Positions 1 through 7,084 of a stretch of DNA of 24,794 nt are shown piece by piece. The stretch covers positions 1 through 24,794 of the IMG/VR virus record IMGVR_UViG_3300027396_000086. The stretch is one strand, 5' to 3'. Below the pieces are notes generated by a model. That model was not told the origin of the DNA. It made no database searches and saw nothing but the letters and a program-made list of their open reading frames with translations. A program made the position numbers and the translations under genes. Origin of the DNA: a virus. Each line of letters opens with the position of its first letter. The stretch's first letter is position 1.

Positions 1-10
1 GAAATAAAAA

Positions 11-54
11 TGCTGCGATAAGTCTTAGGCATCATACCCATATTTATCGCAGCA
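11..54 (-). terminator. Long-loop hairpin with U tract, probable terminator
   Basis: Bases 11-21 pair perfectly with 44-54 (11 bp), leaving a loop of about 22 bases. Read on the minus strand the stem is followed by TTTTTATTTC, so it fits a rho-independent terminator for the minus-strand genes that end at 88. The loop is longer than usual. One arm also contains GATAAATA (41-48, minus), which looks like a late-promoter core, so the site could combine termination with a promoter for a gene beyond the window edge. Confidence 0.6.
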
Positions 55-87
55 TCGACGTAGAAAGATTACGTTTCTGTTACGAAA

Positions 88-246
88 CTAAATCCTTACC
101 AAAGTCCACTTTGTACCAAATGGTTTGCCTTCAGCGCGGTGTTTCAGTATCTTGGCAAACTCTTTTTTACGGAGTTTGGAAATCGCTTCTTCATCGTGTG
201 AAAGACAAGCCTGATACAGTTTCTGAAGCAGTTTTTTCTGTTTCAT
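88..246 (-). CDS. Small basic conserved phage protein (52 aa)
   Basis: A 52-codon frame starting ATG at 246 and ending TAG at 88-90, preceded by a strong ribosome site (AGGAGGG, about 8 bases upstream) and by the late-promoter-like CATAAATA at 267-274. The protein is lysine/arginine rich and probably mostly helical: MKQKKLLQKLYQAC at the start and a GKPFGTKWTLV tail. Short proteins of this pattern (helical LLxKLY start, KxAEGKPF near the end) are familiar as unnamed proteins of T4-like aquatic phages; no function is known to me. Its basic charge suggests nucleic-acid or acidic-protein binding, but that is only inference. It is the last gene before the hairpin at 11-54. Confidence 0.8.
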   Translation of the reverse strand: MKQKKLLQKLYQACLSHDEEAISKLRKKEFAKILKHRAEGKPFGTKWTLVRI

Positions 247-266
247 AGCCAGTCCCTCCTGTAGTG

Positions 267-274
267 TATTTATG
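267..274 (-). promoter_or_regulatory. Late-promoter-like CATAAATAC
   Basis: Minus-strand CATAAATAC lies about 20 bases upstream of the ATG at 246. It matches the NATAAATA late-promoter core of T4-like phages and sits in the short gap between two genes. Activity is inferred from motif and position only. Confidence 0.5.
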
Positions 275-293
275 CGATTTTGTCTTATGAATT

Positions 294-746
294 TTAATAC
301 CTACTTCCTGGTTGTCCGGGTTCGTTAGAACCTGTACATTCTAGATTGTGATCAGTTGCGTGTGGGCAGCGTTTGTTGCCGCAGGTAGGACATACTATCA
401 TCACAGTGGCAACAAAAGGAATGCCCGAGAAAGTCTTTTTGTCTTTGTTACAGTTAAAACAGTAACAGTCAGTTTCGCTATCATCGTTAGCTGGCATTAT
501 ATTGGGCATGTCATAAGGACGCTCCTGGATGTCATCCTGCCCTAGCAACTTTCCAATCTGCTTGGCCATGTCTCGTTGATGGCTGTTGCTGGTGTAGGCA
601 TAATTGTAATGTAACTGGATGAAAGTAAATGGTTTTTCACCCGGAGCCATGTGTTGTATCTTGATATGTATAGTTCCGAAGAAATCTTTTTCGAACCAAA
701 CTTCAGTAGGATATACATGAGTAATAGTTGCCGTTTGAATTTTCAT
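294..746 (-). CDS. Zinc-ribbon-like conserved phage protein (150 aa)
   Basis: The 150-aa frame starts at 746 behind AAGGAAACTGT, a good ribosome site located just after the tRNA gene. The first 80 residues look like a beta-rich domain followed by helices. The C-terminal third is cysteine/histidine rich: C93, C95 and C98 (CYCFNC), then a CPTCGNKRCPHATDHNLEC segment, ending in CTGSNEPGQPGS. The paired CxxC motifs indicate a zinc ribbon, and the NKRCPxATDHxxxCTGSNEPGQ tail recurs in many unrelated-looking tailed-phage proteins. This suggests nucleic-acid or protein binding; no enzymatic motif is visible. It may be co-transcribed with the tRNA and the 63-aa gene upstream. Function unknown. Confidence 0.85.
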   Translation of the reverse strand: MKIQTATITHVYPTEVWFEKDFFGTIHIKIQHMAPGEKPFTFIQLHYNYAYTSNSHQRDMAKQIGKLLGQDDIQERPYDMPNIMPANDDSETDCYCFNCNKDKKTFSGIPFVATVMIVCPTCGNKRCPHATDHNLECTGSNEPGQPGSRY

Positions 747-760
747 ACAGTTTCCTTAAA

Positions 761-834
761 TGGTGCGCCAGACAGGAATCGAACCTGCTATCGAGAGTTT
801 AGAAGTCTCTGCCTATCCATTGAGCTTCTAGCGC
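761..834 (-). tRNA. tRNA-Arg (anticodon TCT most likely)
   Basis: On the minus strand GCGCTAG (834-828) pairs with CTGGCGC over all 7 positions, followed by discriminator A and an encoded CCA (763-761). The T arm is GCAGG-TTCGATT-CCTGT and the D loop contains AATGGAT. The anticodon loop CTTCTAA is the classic tRNA-Arg(UCU) loop, as in E. coli and T4. The anticodon stem has one mismatch next to the loop whichever way it is folded, and position 8 is A rather than the usual U. A one-base-shifted fold (loop TTCTAAA) would give anticodon CUA, an amber suppressor; I prefer Arg because several genes here end in TAG. The 5' end overlaps the upstream CDS by 7 bases. Confidence 0.85.
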
Positions 835-1019
835 AGTGTGAGGTCACCTGTCGCCCATAACACACCAATCGTCGGTAGTGCTATGTGTTCAAAGATTTCA
901 TACAATGCCCACAGCGTCAATGCCACTGCCCACAAAGGATGGCTTTCAGCTTTCTTGCTCAGCCACAGAAAAAACTTTCCGTGTGCCTGTCCGATCTTGT
1001 TAGCTATATTGACTATCAT
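828..1019 (-). CDS. Small membrane protein (63 aa) whose end overlaps the tRNA
   Basis: ATG at 1019 overlaps the TGA of the oxygenase gene in an ATGA, so translation is probably coupled. The 63-aa protein begins with a short helix (MIVNIANKIGQAHGKFFLWL) and has one clear hydrophobic segment at about residues 29-55 (LWAVALTLWALYEIF, then LPTIGVLWA), so it is probably a single-pass or hairpin inner-membrane protein. Its stop TAG (830-828) is also bases 5-7 of the tRNA acceptor arm: the last codons and the tRNA 5' end share 7 bases. Short membrane proteins with this AHGKFFLWLSKK pattern occur in T4-like phages without assigned function. Holin or membrane-anchoring roles are possible but unproven. 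Confidence 0.75.
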   Translation of the reverse strand: MIVNIANKIGQAHGKFFLWLSKKAESHPLWAVALTLWALYEIFEHIALPTIGVLWATGDLTLR

Positions 1020-1663
1020 ATCTTTCTCCCTATGGTTAGTTCGCTGTTGCTGCCAACAGCGACAGTCCCTACAGGAAATACATTGAATGCCAAACTGTAT
1101 CGATCTTCCTGCGAGTCATTGCTCATCACTGAATGACTAAGTGTTGATGGAAATATTAAAACATCAAAGTCCTTGGGTGTCAAGCCTACGCTTTCCATAT
1201 TCCAATCTGTAGTTTTATCAAAATCTACATTGATTGTTTGGGTGAATAATGTATGATAAGCTGAATTTTTATAGAAACAGATAGCACCGGATTTTGGATT
1301 GGTCTTGAGATACAGCACACCACTCAAGAGACTGTTGCTATGTACATGAGCAGCATGATAGCCGCCAGGTTCTGCTTTATTGACCCAACTGGTAGTGATC
1401 TGCCAAGACAGGTTTTTATCTGTGCCTAGATATTCATAAGCATATTCATCTATCTTGGCCTGTAGGCTTTTCTTCAGGCCAGCGAATTCTGGACGATCTA
1501 ATAGATGCCTTTCGGCAGTTTCTTTATGTGTGATTATGTCTTGATCGTATGAACTTTTTTCATATTCGAAATTGAACAGCCTGTTAAGAGTAATAGGATC
1601 TATAGGATCGATGCTAGAGCGATAAAGCGGTACCGCAAACAGACCTAACACATCGGATTTCAT
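1016..1663 (-). CDS. 2OG-Fe(II) oxygenase family protein
   Basis: The 215-aa protein has the layout of the short phage 2OG-Fe(II) oxygenases (double-stranded beta-helix; the family often called 2OG-FeII_Oxy_5). Visible elements are W93 (TTSWVNK), the GGYHAAHVHSNSLLSGVLYL core with H106-x-H108 as likely iron ligands, the distal H177 (TLSHSV) and R188 as the probable 2-oxoglutarate carboxylate contact, followed by a beta strand SLAFNVFP. The second ligand of the first motif is H rather than the D/E found in many other 2OG families. The substrate is unknown; phage members are suspected to hydroxylate nucleic acid or protein side chains. It overlaps both neighbours by ATGA. Confidence 0.85.
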   Translation of the reverse strand: MKSDVLGLFAVPLYRSSIDPIDPITLNRLFNFEYEKSSYDQDIITHKETAERHLLDRPEFAGLKKSLQAKIDEYAYEYLGTDKNLSWQITTSWVNKAEPGGYHAAHVHSNSLLSGVLYLKTNPKSGAICFYKNSAYHTLFTQTINVDFDKTTDWNMESVGLTPKDFDVLIFPSTLSHSVMSNDSQEDRYSLAFNVFPVGTVAVGSNSELTIGRKI

Positions 1664-2070
1664 CTAAACCATCCAATCTTCTCACCTGCGTCTTTGCGTC
1701 TCTTCCATTCTTCCACGGTAGATGGAAAGCGCCATGCCCAAATAGCTACCAACAACATAGTGATGCCTGTAGCTGCTACTGCTACAGGATTTTTAGTAGT
1801 GAACCACATGATGATCAAACTGCTGTCCATGACCAACACCATGGCTATCTTGCCGTAGAATGGAAACACACGCTTCTCACCCCAATTGGTAAGGAAAGGT
1901 CCAAACCATTTGTGATTGTATAGCCACGCATGCATCTTGGGATTGACTTTGGCAAAACAGTAAGCTGAAAATACTAGAAAGATACTAAACGGTATGCCGG
2001 GTGTGACAAATCCAATATAGGCCATGCCAAGACTGGCAAAACCCAATGTGTTCCATAGAATCTTTTTCAT
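1660..2070 (-). CDS. DUF454/YbaN-like inner-membrane protein
   Basis: A 136-aa membrane protein with about four hydrophobic segments (roughly residues 8-28, 29-42, 72-92 and 94-114). The sequence follows the DUF454 (YbaN) pattern closely: an N-terminal LGxASLGMAYIGFVTPGIP turn, a CFAKVNPKMHAWLYNH segment, KWFGPFLTNW and a basic loop before the last hydrophobic pair. YbaN-type proteins are bacterial inner-membrane proteins of unknown function, so this is probably an acquired host-type gene. The frame can be extended one codon to a TTG, but ATG at 2070 gives a TGATG junction with the PAAR stop and is the better start. It overlaps the oxygenase gene by ATGA. Confidence 0.85.
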   Translation of the reverse strand: MKKILWNTLGFASLGMAYIGFVTPGIPFSIFLVFSAYCFAKVNPKMHAWLYNHKWFGPFLTNWGEKRVFPFYGKIAMVLVMDSSLIIMWFTTKNPVAVAATGITMLLVAIWAWRFPSTVEEWKRRKDAGEKIGWFR

Positions 2071-2318
2071 CAACCACCTACTATTATATTTTCACTGCCT
2101 GTACGCAGTGCTTCTCCGTTATTGGTTAGATCGCTTTGTCTAGCCACAGGTTTGTTTTCCACGAACACTGTCCTAGATCCTTGAGCGATAGAACTGCCGG
2201 AGCTCATGATGCTGCCTTCGTGCGCAGTCACGAAGTTGTTGGAAATGATAGACGTAGCACCACTTTGTATGTTGGTGTCTGCTATGTCATTGGCTACTCT
2301 GGCTATACCTTTGCTCAT
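2070..2318 (-). CDS. PAAR-motif baseplate spike-tip protein (T4 gp5.4-like)
   Basis: At 82 aa this is the normal size for a stand-alone PAAR protein. It is rich in G, S and short beta strands: TSIISNNFVTAHEGSIMSSGSSIA, then RTVFVENKPVARQSD, and it ends in GSENIIVGG. Such proteins fold into a small beta-cone that caps the membrane-piercing spike of contractile tails, often with a bound metal, as T4 gp5.4 does on gp5. The strand spacing and the ...VENKPVARxxD... motif support the assignment. It is coupled to the upstream 253-aa gene by an ATGA overlap, which suggests that protein also belongs to the tail. Confidence 0.85.
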   Translation of the reverse strand: MSKGIARVANDIADTNIQSGATSIISNNFVTAHEGSIMSSGSSIAQGSRTVFVENKPVARQSDLTNNGEALRTGSENIIVGG

Positions 2319-3076
2319 GGTCCAAACAATTTAGTTGAGTTTACACCTTTTTTGGTTTCAGTAGTACTTTTCGATGCCAATGCGTCAGGGCTAGCTGCTT
2401 TGGCTGTAGAACCAAATATCTTTGTAAACAAGTTAGTAGCTGGTGTTACTACATATTGATCCACCTGTTGTCCAGCAAATGTAGTACCTTTCTGGATAGC
2501 TGTGCTGACCAGCGAGGTAGTCTGTACTGCTGTTGCCATAGTGACTGCTCTACCAGCAGACTTGCTGATAGACGTGCTTACTGTACTTTCGGCTACTTCC
2601 ACTTCTGGAAGATTGTTTCTCTTCAATGCTGCGTTAGTAGCTGCCTTGTCAAATTCTGCTTTGTCGATCTGATTAGATGCTGCCAGCTGTATGTTAGCAG
2701 TCATGTCATTCAACGAAGTGTTGATGCCTGCGAATGCTTTTTGCATGTCTGCCAGTGCGCCTGTGCTGGTAGCACTCAGCTGATTCATAGAATCTAGATT
2801 TTGCATGATACCATCTAGAGAATTGGCTATAACAGCTTGAACATTATATGACGATCCAGTTCCCGCAGCAGTTACGCTTGCTTCTAGTTGTAGATATTGC
2901 TGTAAATTGACCGCGATAGAATACAAAGAACCAGCAATAGAACTAAGCTGGAGAGTATAATTTGGAAGGCCAACCCCGGCGGCCGTGCCAGCACTGAGTG
3001 GTACGCTTTGAATATTAGTTGCATCAAACGCAGGAGGTACTGTTGGTGGTACATAGACTGGTGGAACGGCTGGCAT
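2315..3076 (-). CDS. Putative virion/tail protein next to PAAR (253 aa)
   Basis: I do not recognise a named family. The 253-aa protein starts with a proline-rich stretch (MPAVPPVYVPPTVPP), has an A/S/T-rich middle with a probable helical region (residues about 45-165, many Q, N and L; coiled-coil potential near SLDGIMQNLDSMNQL and MQKAFAGINTSLNDM) and a K/S/T-rich, probably disordered tail ending STKLFGP. No signal peptide or enzyme motif is visible. It has a strong ribosome site (AAGGAG, about 6 bases before ATG 3076) and overlaps the PAAR gene by ATGA. Its composition and neighbour make a baseplate or spike-associated protein the best guess. Confidence 0.75.
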   Translation of the reverse strand: MPAVPPVYVPPTVPPAFDATNIQSVPLSAGTAAGVGLPNYTLQLSSIAGSLYSIAVNLQQYLQLEASVTAAGTGSSYNVQAVIANSLDGIMQNLDSMNQLSATSTGALADMQKAFAGINTSLNDMTANIQLAASNQIDKAEFDKAATNAALKRNNLPEVEVAESTVSTSISKSAGRAVTMATAVQTTSLVSTAIQKGTTFAGQQVDQYVVTPATNLFTKIFGSTAKAASPDALASKSTTETKKGVNSTKLFGP

Positions 3077-3087
3077 ATTTTATCTCC

Positions 3088-3375
3088 TTATATCACTAGA
3101 TTAGTAGTACTCTGAAGATATTGATCTGCGAATGATTTATCGCTGTGTACTATCATAGCCACGGCAGTTTTTAGTAATGGGATTTCCTTGTCAGGAGATA
3201 CTGTAAACAGATAGGGCATCAATCCTGGTCCTTTCTGTCCCATACCAATAACCATAGGCTTGGTCAGCTTGTAGGCTGTGGGCGTTTCTTCTGACAGTCT
3301 CGCGATCAATTCTTCTCCGCTGGTCAGCTTGAGCGTGATCACTTCGCCAGCTGATATTCCTTTATCAATTAACAT
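3088..3375 (-). CDS. LSm/Hfq-like small beta-barrel protein (95 aa)
   Basis: The start of the mature domain, GEVITLKLTSGEELIARL, followed by a polar turn and YKLTKPMVIGM, has the strand-strand-strand pattern of Sm-like proteins (bent beta sheet; xVxLxLxxGxExxARL then the KPxxI strand). Proteins of this pattern are common in T4-like aquatic phages and are usually annotated as hypothetical or Hfq-like. Sm proteins form rings that bind RNA, but whether this one does is not shown. ATG at 3375 has AAAGG 8 bases upstream and overlaps the end of the glutaredoxin gene by 11 bases, placing it at the end of the ribonucleotide reductase operon. The C-terminal 45 residues are less typical and may add a helix. 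Confidence 0.75.
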   Translation of the reverse strand: MLIDKGISAGEVITLKLTSGEELIARLSEETPTAYKLTKPMVIGMGQKGPGLMPYLFTVSPDKEIPLLKTAVAMIVHSDKSFADQYLQSTTNLVI

Positions 3376-3595
3376 TTGTAAACCTTTTCTTGAGTTCTGT
3401 GAAACCGCCTACCAATTCTCCGTCTAGGAAAATCTGCGGTACTGTACGTGCTCCAGGAACAGCTTCTAGCAGTTGCTCTTTGGTCCACTCTTTCTGTATA
3501 TTTCTTTCTTCAAATTCAATGTTCTTCATCTTGAGCAGGTTTTTGGCCTGATCACAAAATGGACATTGATCCTTGCTCCAAACGATAGCTTTCAT
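3365..3595 (-). CDS. Glutaredoxin
   Basis: A 76-aa thioredoxin-fold protein of typical glutaredoxin size. It has the redox-active C12-P-F-C15 motif (KDQCPFCDQAKNLL), the cis-proline TVPQIF at about residues 51-56 and the glutathione-binding GGFTEL near residues 63-68. It would use glutathione to re-reduce the C-terminal cysteine pair of the NrdA subunit encoded two genes upstream, the same job as T4 NrdC. Ribosome site AAGGAAAG stands directly before ATG 3595, 8 bases after the nrdB stop. It lies in the nrdA-nrdB-grx-LSm operon and overlaps the next gene by 11 bases. Confidence 0.93.
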   Translation of the reverse strand: MKAIVWSKDQCPFCDQAKNLLKMKNIEFEERNIQKEWTKEQLLEAVPGARTVPQIFLDGELVGGFTELKKRFTNVN

Positions 3596-3603
3596 CTCTT
3601 TCC

Positions 3604-4704
3604 TTATAAAACTGGTAGCTCATCATAATTTATCTGATCACTCATCACACCAATGACATAATTGGTCGATTCGTTTTCCTGTAGAGCTGTCTGTTTCTTG
3701 TGCGTGTCGCTATGCTTGTTGAACCAAGGAATAGGCGTAGTCTTTGGAGCAGGTTGATTGTATTTGATGCCGATTTCTTTTAGCGTGTTGGCTGCTGTAT
3801 AATCCATGAAGTCTTTTAGGATGTTGGCATTTAGTCCAATAACTGGTCCTTTTTGGAATAGATAGTCTGCCCAATTTTTTTCTTCTTGGATCACATCCAT
3901 GTACAATTTGTACACTTCGTCAACGCATTCGTTTTTGGCTTCTAGGAAACGTGGATCATCCTTTACTACCTGATTGATGATATAAGCAGTCCAATCTCTA
4001 TGTAGGATCTCATCCTGTAGGATCAGGCTAATGATATTGCCATTACCGATAAAAATCTTATTCTCTACCATAGCCAAGCTGGTGGCAAATGACACCATGA
4101 AACGCAGACCTTCTAGAGCATAGCTGGCATGTAGTGCCATCCAGATAGCACGGATGTATTCTTTTTCAGGAATAGTTTCACCCATTTCTGCTTTACAGTT
4201 GATTTCATGTAGCTCATCATAGTACTTGCCAACAGCAGCAGCCATGCCGATGATCTCATTAGTGTCGTGAATAGTGTTGAACACATCTTTAGGCACGTTG
4301 TAGATATTACGGATGATGTGGCTGTAGCTCTTTGAATGTAGATTAGTTTCAAAGAATCCCCAAAGCAAACACAATGCTTCCATCTCCGGCACACTTACCA
4401 CAGGCGTAAAGATCTGCGTTGGTCCACGACCTTGGATACTGTCTAATGCTGTCTGTCTTAATAGGTTGCTGGTAAAGATATGTTTGACAGTGTCGCTAGC
4501 ATCTTTGAAATCGCTAGCATCTTTAGTCAATGAAATTTCTTCCGGAACCCAAAAGAAACCACGTGCTGTTTCTTCGAACTTGGCTACCTTGGGGTAACGG
4601 AATTCTTCAAAACGCTGTATGGTAACAGGACCCTGTGGATCCAAAAACATTTGACGTTTCAAATAGTCTGTCTTTGTGTTTAAGTTATATTGAGCTTTGC
4701 TCAT
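3604..4704 (-). CDS. nrdB: Class I ribonucleotide reductase, beta (radical) subunit NrdB
   Basis: The 366-aa protein is the small subunit that generates the tyrosyl radical for reduction of ribonucleotides to deoxyribonucleotides. By comparison with E. coli NrdB the diiron ligands are D88 (ALDSIQGR), E119 and H123 (ETNLHSKSY), E198 (YALEGLRF), and E232 and H235 (DEILH), with radical tyrosine Y127. The C-terminal segment VIGVMSDQINYDELPVL should dock onto NrdA. One oddity: E119 and H123 are four residues apart, whereas the E. coli E115-H118 pair is three apart, so one residue is inserted in the ligand helix. ATG 4704 overlaps the nrdA stop (ATGA), so the subunits are translationally coupled. 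Confidence 0.97.
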   Translation of the reverse strand: MSKAQYNLNTKTDYLKRQMFLDPQGPVTIQRFEEFRYPKVAKFEETARGFFWVPEEISLTKDASDFKDASDTVKHIFTSNLLRQTALDSIQGRGPTQIFTPVVSVPEMEALCLLWGFFETNLHSKSYSHIIRNIYNVPKDVFNTIHDTNEIIGMAAAVGKYYDELHEINCKAEMGETIPEKEYIRAIWMALHASYALEGLRFMVSFATSLAMVENKIFIGNGNIISLILQDEILHRDWTAYIINQVVKDDPRFLEAKNECVDEVYKLYMDVIQEEKNWADYLFQKGPVIGLNANILKDFMDYTAANTLKEIGIKYNQPAPKTTPIPWFNKHSDTHKKQTALQENESTNYVIGVMSDQINYDELPVL

Positions 4705-7058
4705 AGTTTACATGCCTCACAATCTTCTTCGTCTAATTCGTATATGTTATGACCATTAGTTTCGATATGGAAACCGTTGATCTGTGGTTCTTCAAATTCT
4801 TTCTTGGCACCTGCTTTGTTGATTAGACTGTAATAGAAAGTCTTCAATCCCCATAGGTGTGCCTGCATCAAATTCTTGGCTATCAACGTTGTAGGTACTT
4901 TACGATCTGCGTAGTGAGCAGGGTTATAGAAAGTATTAGTACTGATGCTCTGATCCACGTAAGCAGCAAGAACAGCCGCAGTTTTAAGATATCCAACACA
5001 GTCTTTCTGCTCCCACATCAATTGGTATTTGTTTTTAAGTTTAGCGTATTCTGGTACTACCTGTGTGAATGATCCTGCTTTAGATTCTTTCACACTGATA
5101 AGACTCATCGGAAGCTCAATACCATTGGTAGAATTAATAACCACGCTACTGCTTTCCACAGGAGCGATAGCCATAAGAGTCGCATTTCTAACACCATGGA
5201 TCTTCATTTCCTCTCTTAGTGATTCCCAGTCTAGTTCTGGTCGGAAGTCAGCTAGTTGATTTACGCCCTTGGCACGATGTTCCCATGGAAACTCTCCCTT
5301 GCCGTATCGTGTATGTGCGCTATGCAGACAAGGTCCACGCTCTCGGGCAAGTTCAACTGTAGCTTCTGTTAAGTAGTAGGCCTGATGTTCCATCCAAGAC
5401 TTAACATCTTGTAGGGCATCTTTGTCGCCATACTTCAAACCACGCTTGGCATGCCAGTAGGCAAGATTAGTAACACCAATGCCTAGTGGCTGGATCTCGT
5501 CATTGCTTAGTTTGCTTTGTATGCTTAGGAAATCTTGGTAATCAAGTATGTTACATAGACTGCGCTGTAAAATGCGGCAAGCACGGCGCATATCTTCTGG
5601 ATTACGGAATGCTCCCCAGTTGATACTGCCCAACGTACATAGAGCGATGCGGCCGTCAGCGTCATCGAGACGTTTAAAAGGTTTAGTAGGTAATAGTATT
5701 TCACAGCATAAGTTACTTTGATAGATAGTGTGATACTCAGGATCAAATGGTCCTTGGTTCATAACGTTATCTATGAACACTAGATAGATGCGTCCAGTAT
5801 CAGTGCGCTCTTTCAGTATGCCACCTTTGAACACATCTTCTGCGTTCATAGTCTTCTTACGTAGATCCTTGCGCTTTTCATACTTTACATATAGCTGTTC
5901 AAACAGCTCTGTGTCTTTGTAAAATGCTTCGTAGAGGTCAGGAACTTCGTTAGGATCGAAGAATGTTATATTCTCCTTATTTCGAAATCGTCTCCAGAAG
6001 AAGGCGGATAAGACAACTCCATAGTCCATGTGCCTAACTCGGGTTTCTTCTGTTCCTTGATTGTTTTTAAGAACGATGAGATCATCAAACTGATGATGCC
6101 AAATAGGATAAAAAACAGTAGCACTCGCATTACGGATACCTCCTTGTGAACACGAACGTAGGTCCCCGAACCACTTCTTAAGGAAGGGAATCATGCCAGT
6201 GTGCATGATTTCTCCACCACGGATCGGAGATCCTAAAGGACGAAGACGACCAATCTCTAGACCAATGCCAGCACGTTTGCTAGCATACTTGGCCATCATT
6301 TCTCCAGAAGCGAAAATGGAGTCAAGATCATCATCACTACGAATGAGTACACAGCTACTGAACTGCTTTGTAGGGGTCCCAAGCCCAGCAAGAACAGGAG
6401 TAGCGAGAGTAAATAGGCCATCAGAAGCGGCGTTATAGTATTCTTTGATGTATCGCATTCTTGCGGTGTTTGGTTCTTCCTTGTGGAAAACAGTTGCGGC
6501 AGCAACCATGTATCGGACTTGCGGTGTTTCATAAATTTCCTTTGTGGCACGATTGCGTACCAAATATTTTTCAATCAACTGCTCGATAGCAGCATATGAA
6601 TACTCCTCATCTTTAGAATGATCGAGCATGTCATTCATCTTGTTCCAGTCATCCTGGCTGTACCAAGACAGTAACTCTGGAGTATATAGACCTACCTCTA
6701 CATTCTTCTTTACGATGTCATAGAGGTGGGGAGGTTCGTATTGGCCATACACATCCTTGCGCAACATACTGAGACGTTGCTTGCCGGCCACATACTGATA
6801 ATTGGTATTGCCTACATCTGGATTGTTTTCTACATCGATAAGATCAACGATGGCTCTCAATGTAAGAGCATCTACTTCTTTAGTTGTGATCCCATCATAA
6901 AAGTGAGGCGATGCTTTTATTTCGATCATGCTCTGACTTACGTCAGCTATACCTCTACATACTTTTGCTACCTGTGTCTGCCATTTCGTTAAGTCTAGCG
7001 GTTCTCTAGAACCATTTCTTTTCACTACTGTAATCATTTCATTTGTCGCCTCTAACAT
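4701..7058 (-). CDS. nrdA: Class I ribonucleotide reductase, alpha (catalytic) subunit NrdA
   Basis: At 785 aa this is a full-length large subunit. Residues 8-95 form an ATP-cone-like allosteric domain (ITVVKRNGSREPLD). Catalytic residues are C236 (FSSCVLI), N449, C451 and E453 (NLCCEILLPT) and C474 (ALCTLGSINWG). The radical-transfer tyrosines Y742-Y743 (TFYYSL) and the C-terminal redox pair C780-x-x-C783 (DCEACKL) are present, so the enzyme looks complete. It supplies deoxynucleotides for phage DNA synthesis. A T4-like late promoter core, TATAAATA, lies at 7077-7084. ATG 7058 has only a weak GGAA upstream; ATG 7037 (residue 8) is a possible alternative start. Confidence 0.97.
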   Translation of the reverse strand: MLEATNEMITVVKRNGSREPLDLTKWQTQVAKVCRGIADVSQSMIEIKASPHFYDGITTKEVDALTLRAIVDLIDVENNPDVGNTNYQYVAGKQRLSMLRKDVYGQYEPPHLYDIVKKNVEVGLYTPELLSWYSQDDWNKMNDMLDHSKDEEYSYAAIEQLIEKYLVRNRATKEIYETPQVRYMVAAATVFHKEEPNTARMRYIKEYYNAASDGLFTLATPVLAGLGTPTKQFSSCVLIRSDDDLDSIFASGEMMAKYASKRAGIGLEIGRLRPLGSPIRGGEIMHTGMIPFLKKWFGDLRSCSQGGIRNASATVFYPIWHHQFDDLIVLKNNQGTEETRVRHMDYGVVLSAFFWRRFRNKENITFFDPNEVPDLYEAFYKDTELFEQLYVKYEKRKDLRKKTMNAEDVFKGGILKERTDTGRIYLVFIDNVMNQGPFDPEYHTIYQSNLCCEILLPTKPFKRLDDADGRIALCTLGSINWGAFRNPEDMRRACRILQRSLCNILDYQDFLSIQSKLSNDEIQPLGIGVTNLAYWHAKRGLKYGDKDALQDVKSWMEHQAYYLTEATVELARERGPCLHSAHTRYGKGEFPWEHRAKGVNQLADFRPELDWESLREEMKIHGVRNATLMAIAPVESSSVVINSTNGIELPMSLISVKESKAGSFTQVVPEYAKLKNKYQLMWEQKDCVGYLKTAAVLAAYVDQSISTNTFYNPAHYADRKVPTTLIAKNLMQAHLWGLKTFYYSLINKAGAKKEFEEPQINGFHIETNGHNIYELDEEDCEACKL

Positions 7059-7076
7059 ATTTCATTTCCGGGTGAG

Positions 7077-7084
7077 TATTTATA
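7077..7084 (-). promoter_or_regulatory. Late-promoter core TATAAATAC upstream of nrdA
   Basis: A perfect T4 late-promoter core (TATAAATA followed by C) on the minus strand, about 19 bases before ATG 7058. It overlaps the TAA stop of the upstream 138-aa gene. Transcription starting about 6 bases downstream would give an nrdA leader of 12-15 bases. Late expression of nrd genes would be unusual, since they normally act in early or middle DNA synthesis. Confidence 0.6.

Noticed and set aside
761-834. Amber-suppressor tRNA and stop-codon reassignment
   Set aside because: At least four genes here end in TAG with sensible protein ends, and the loop CTTCTAA is the usual Arg loop. Kept only as a second-look item.
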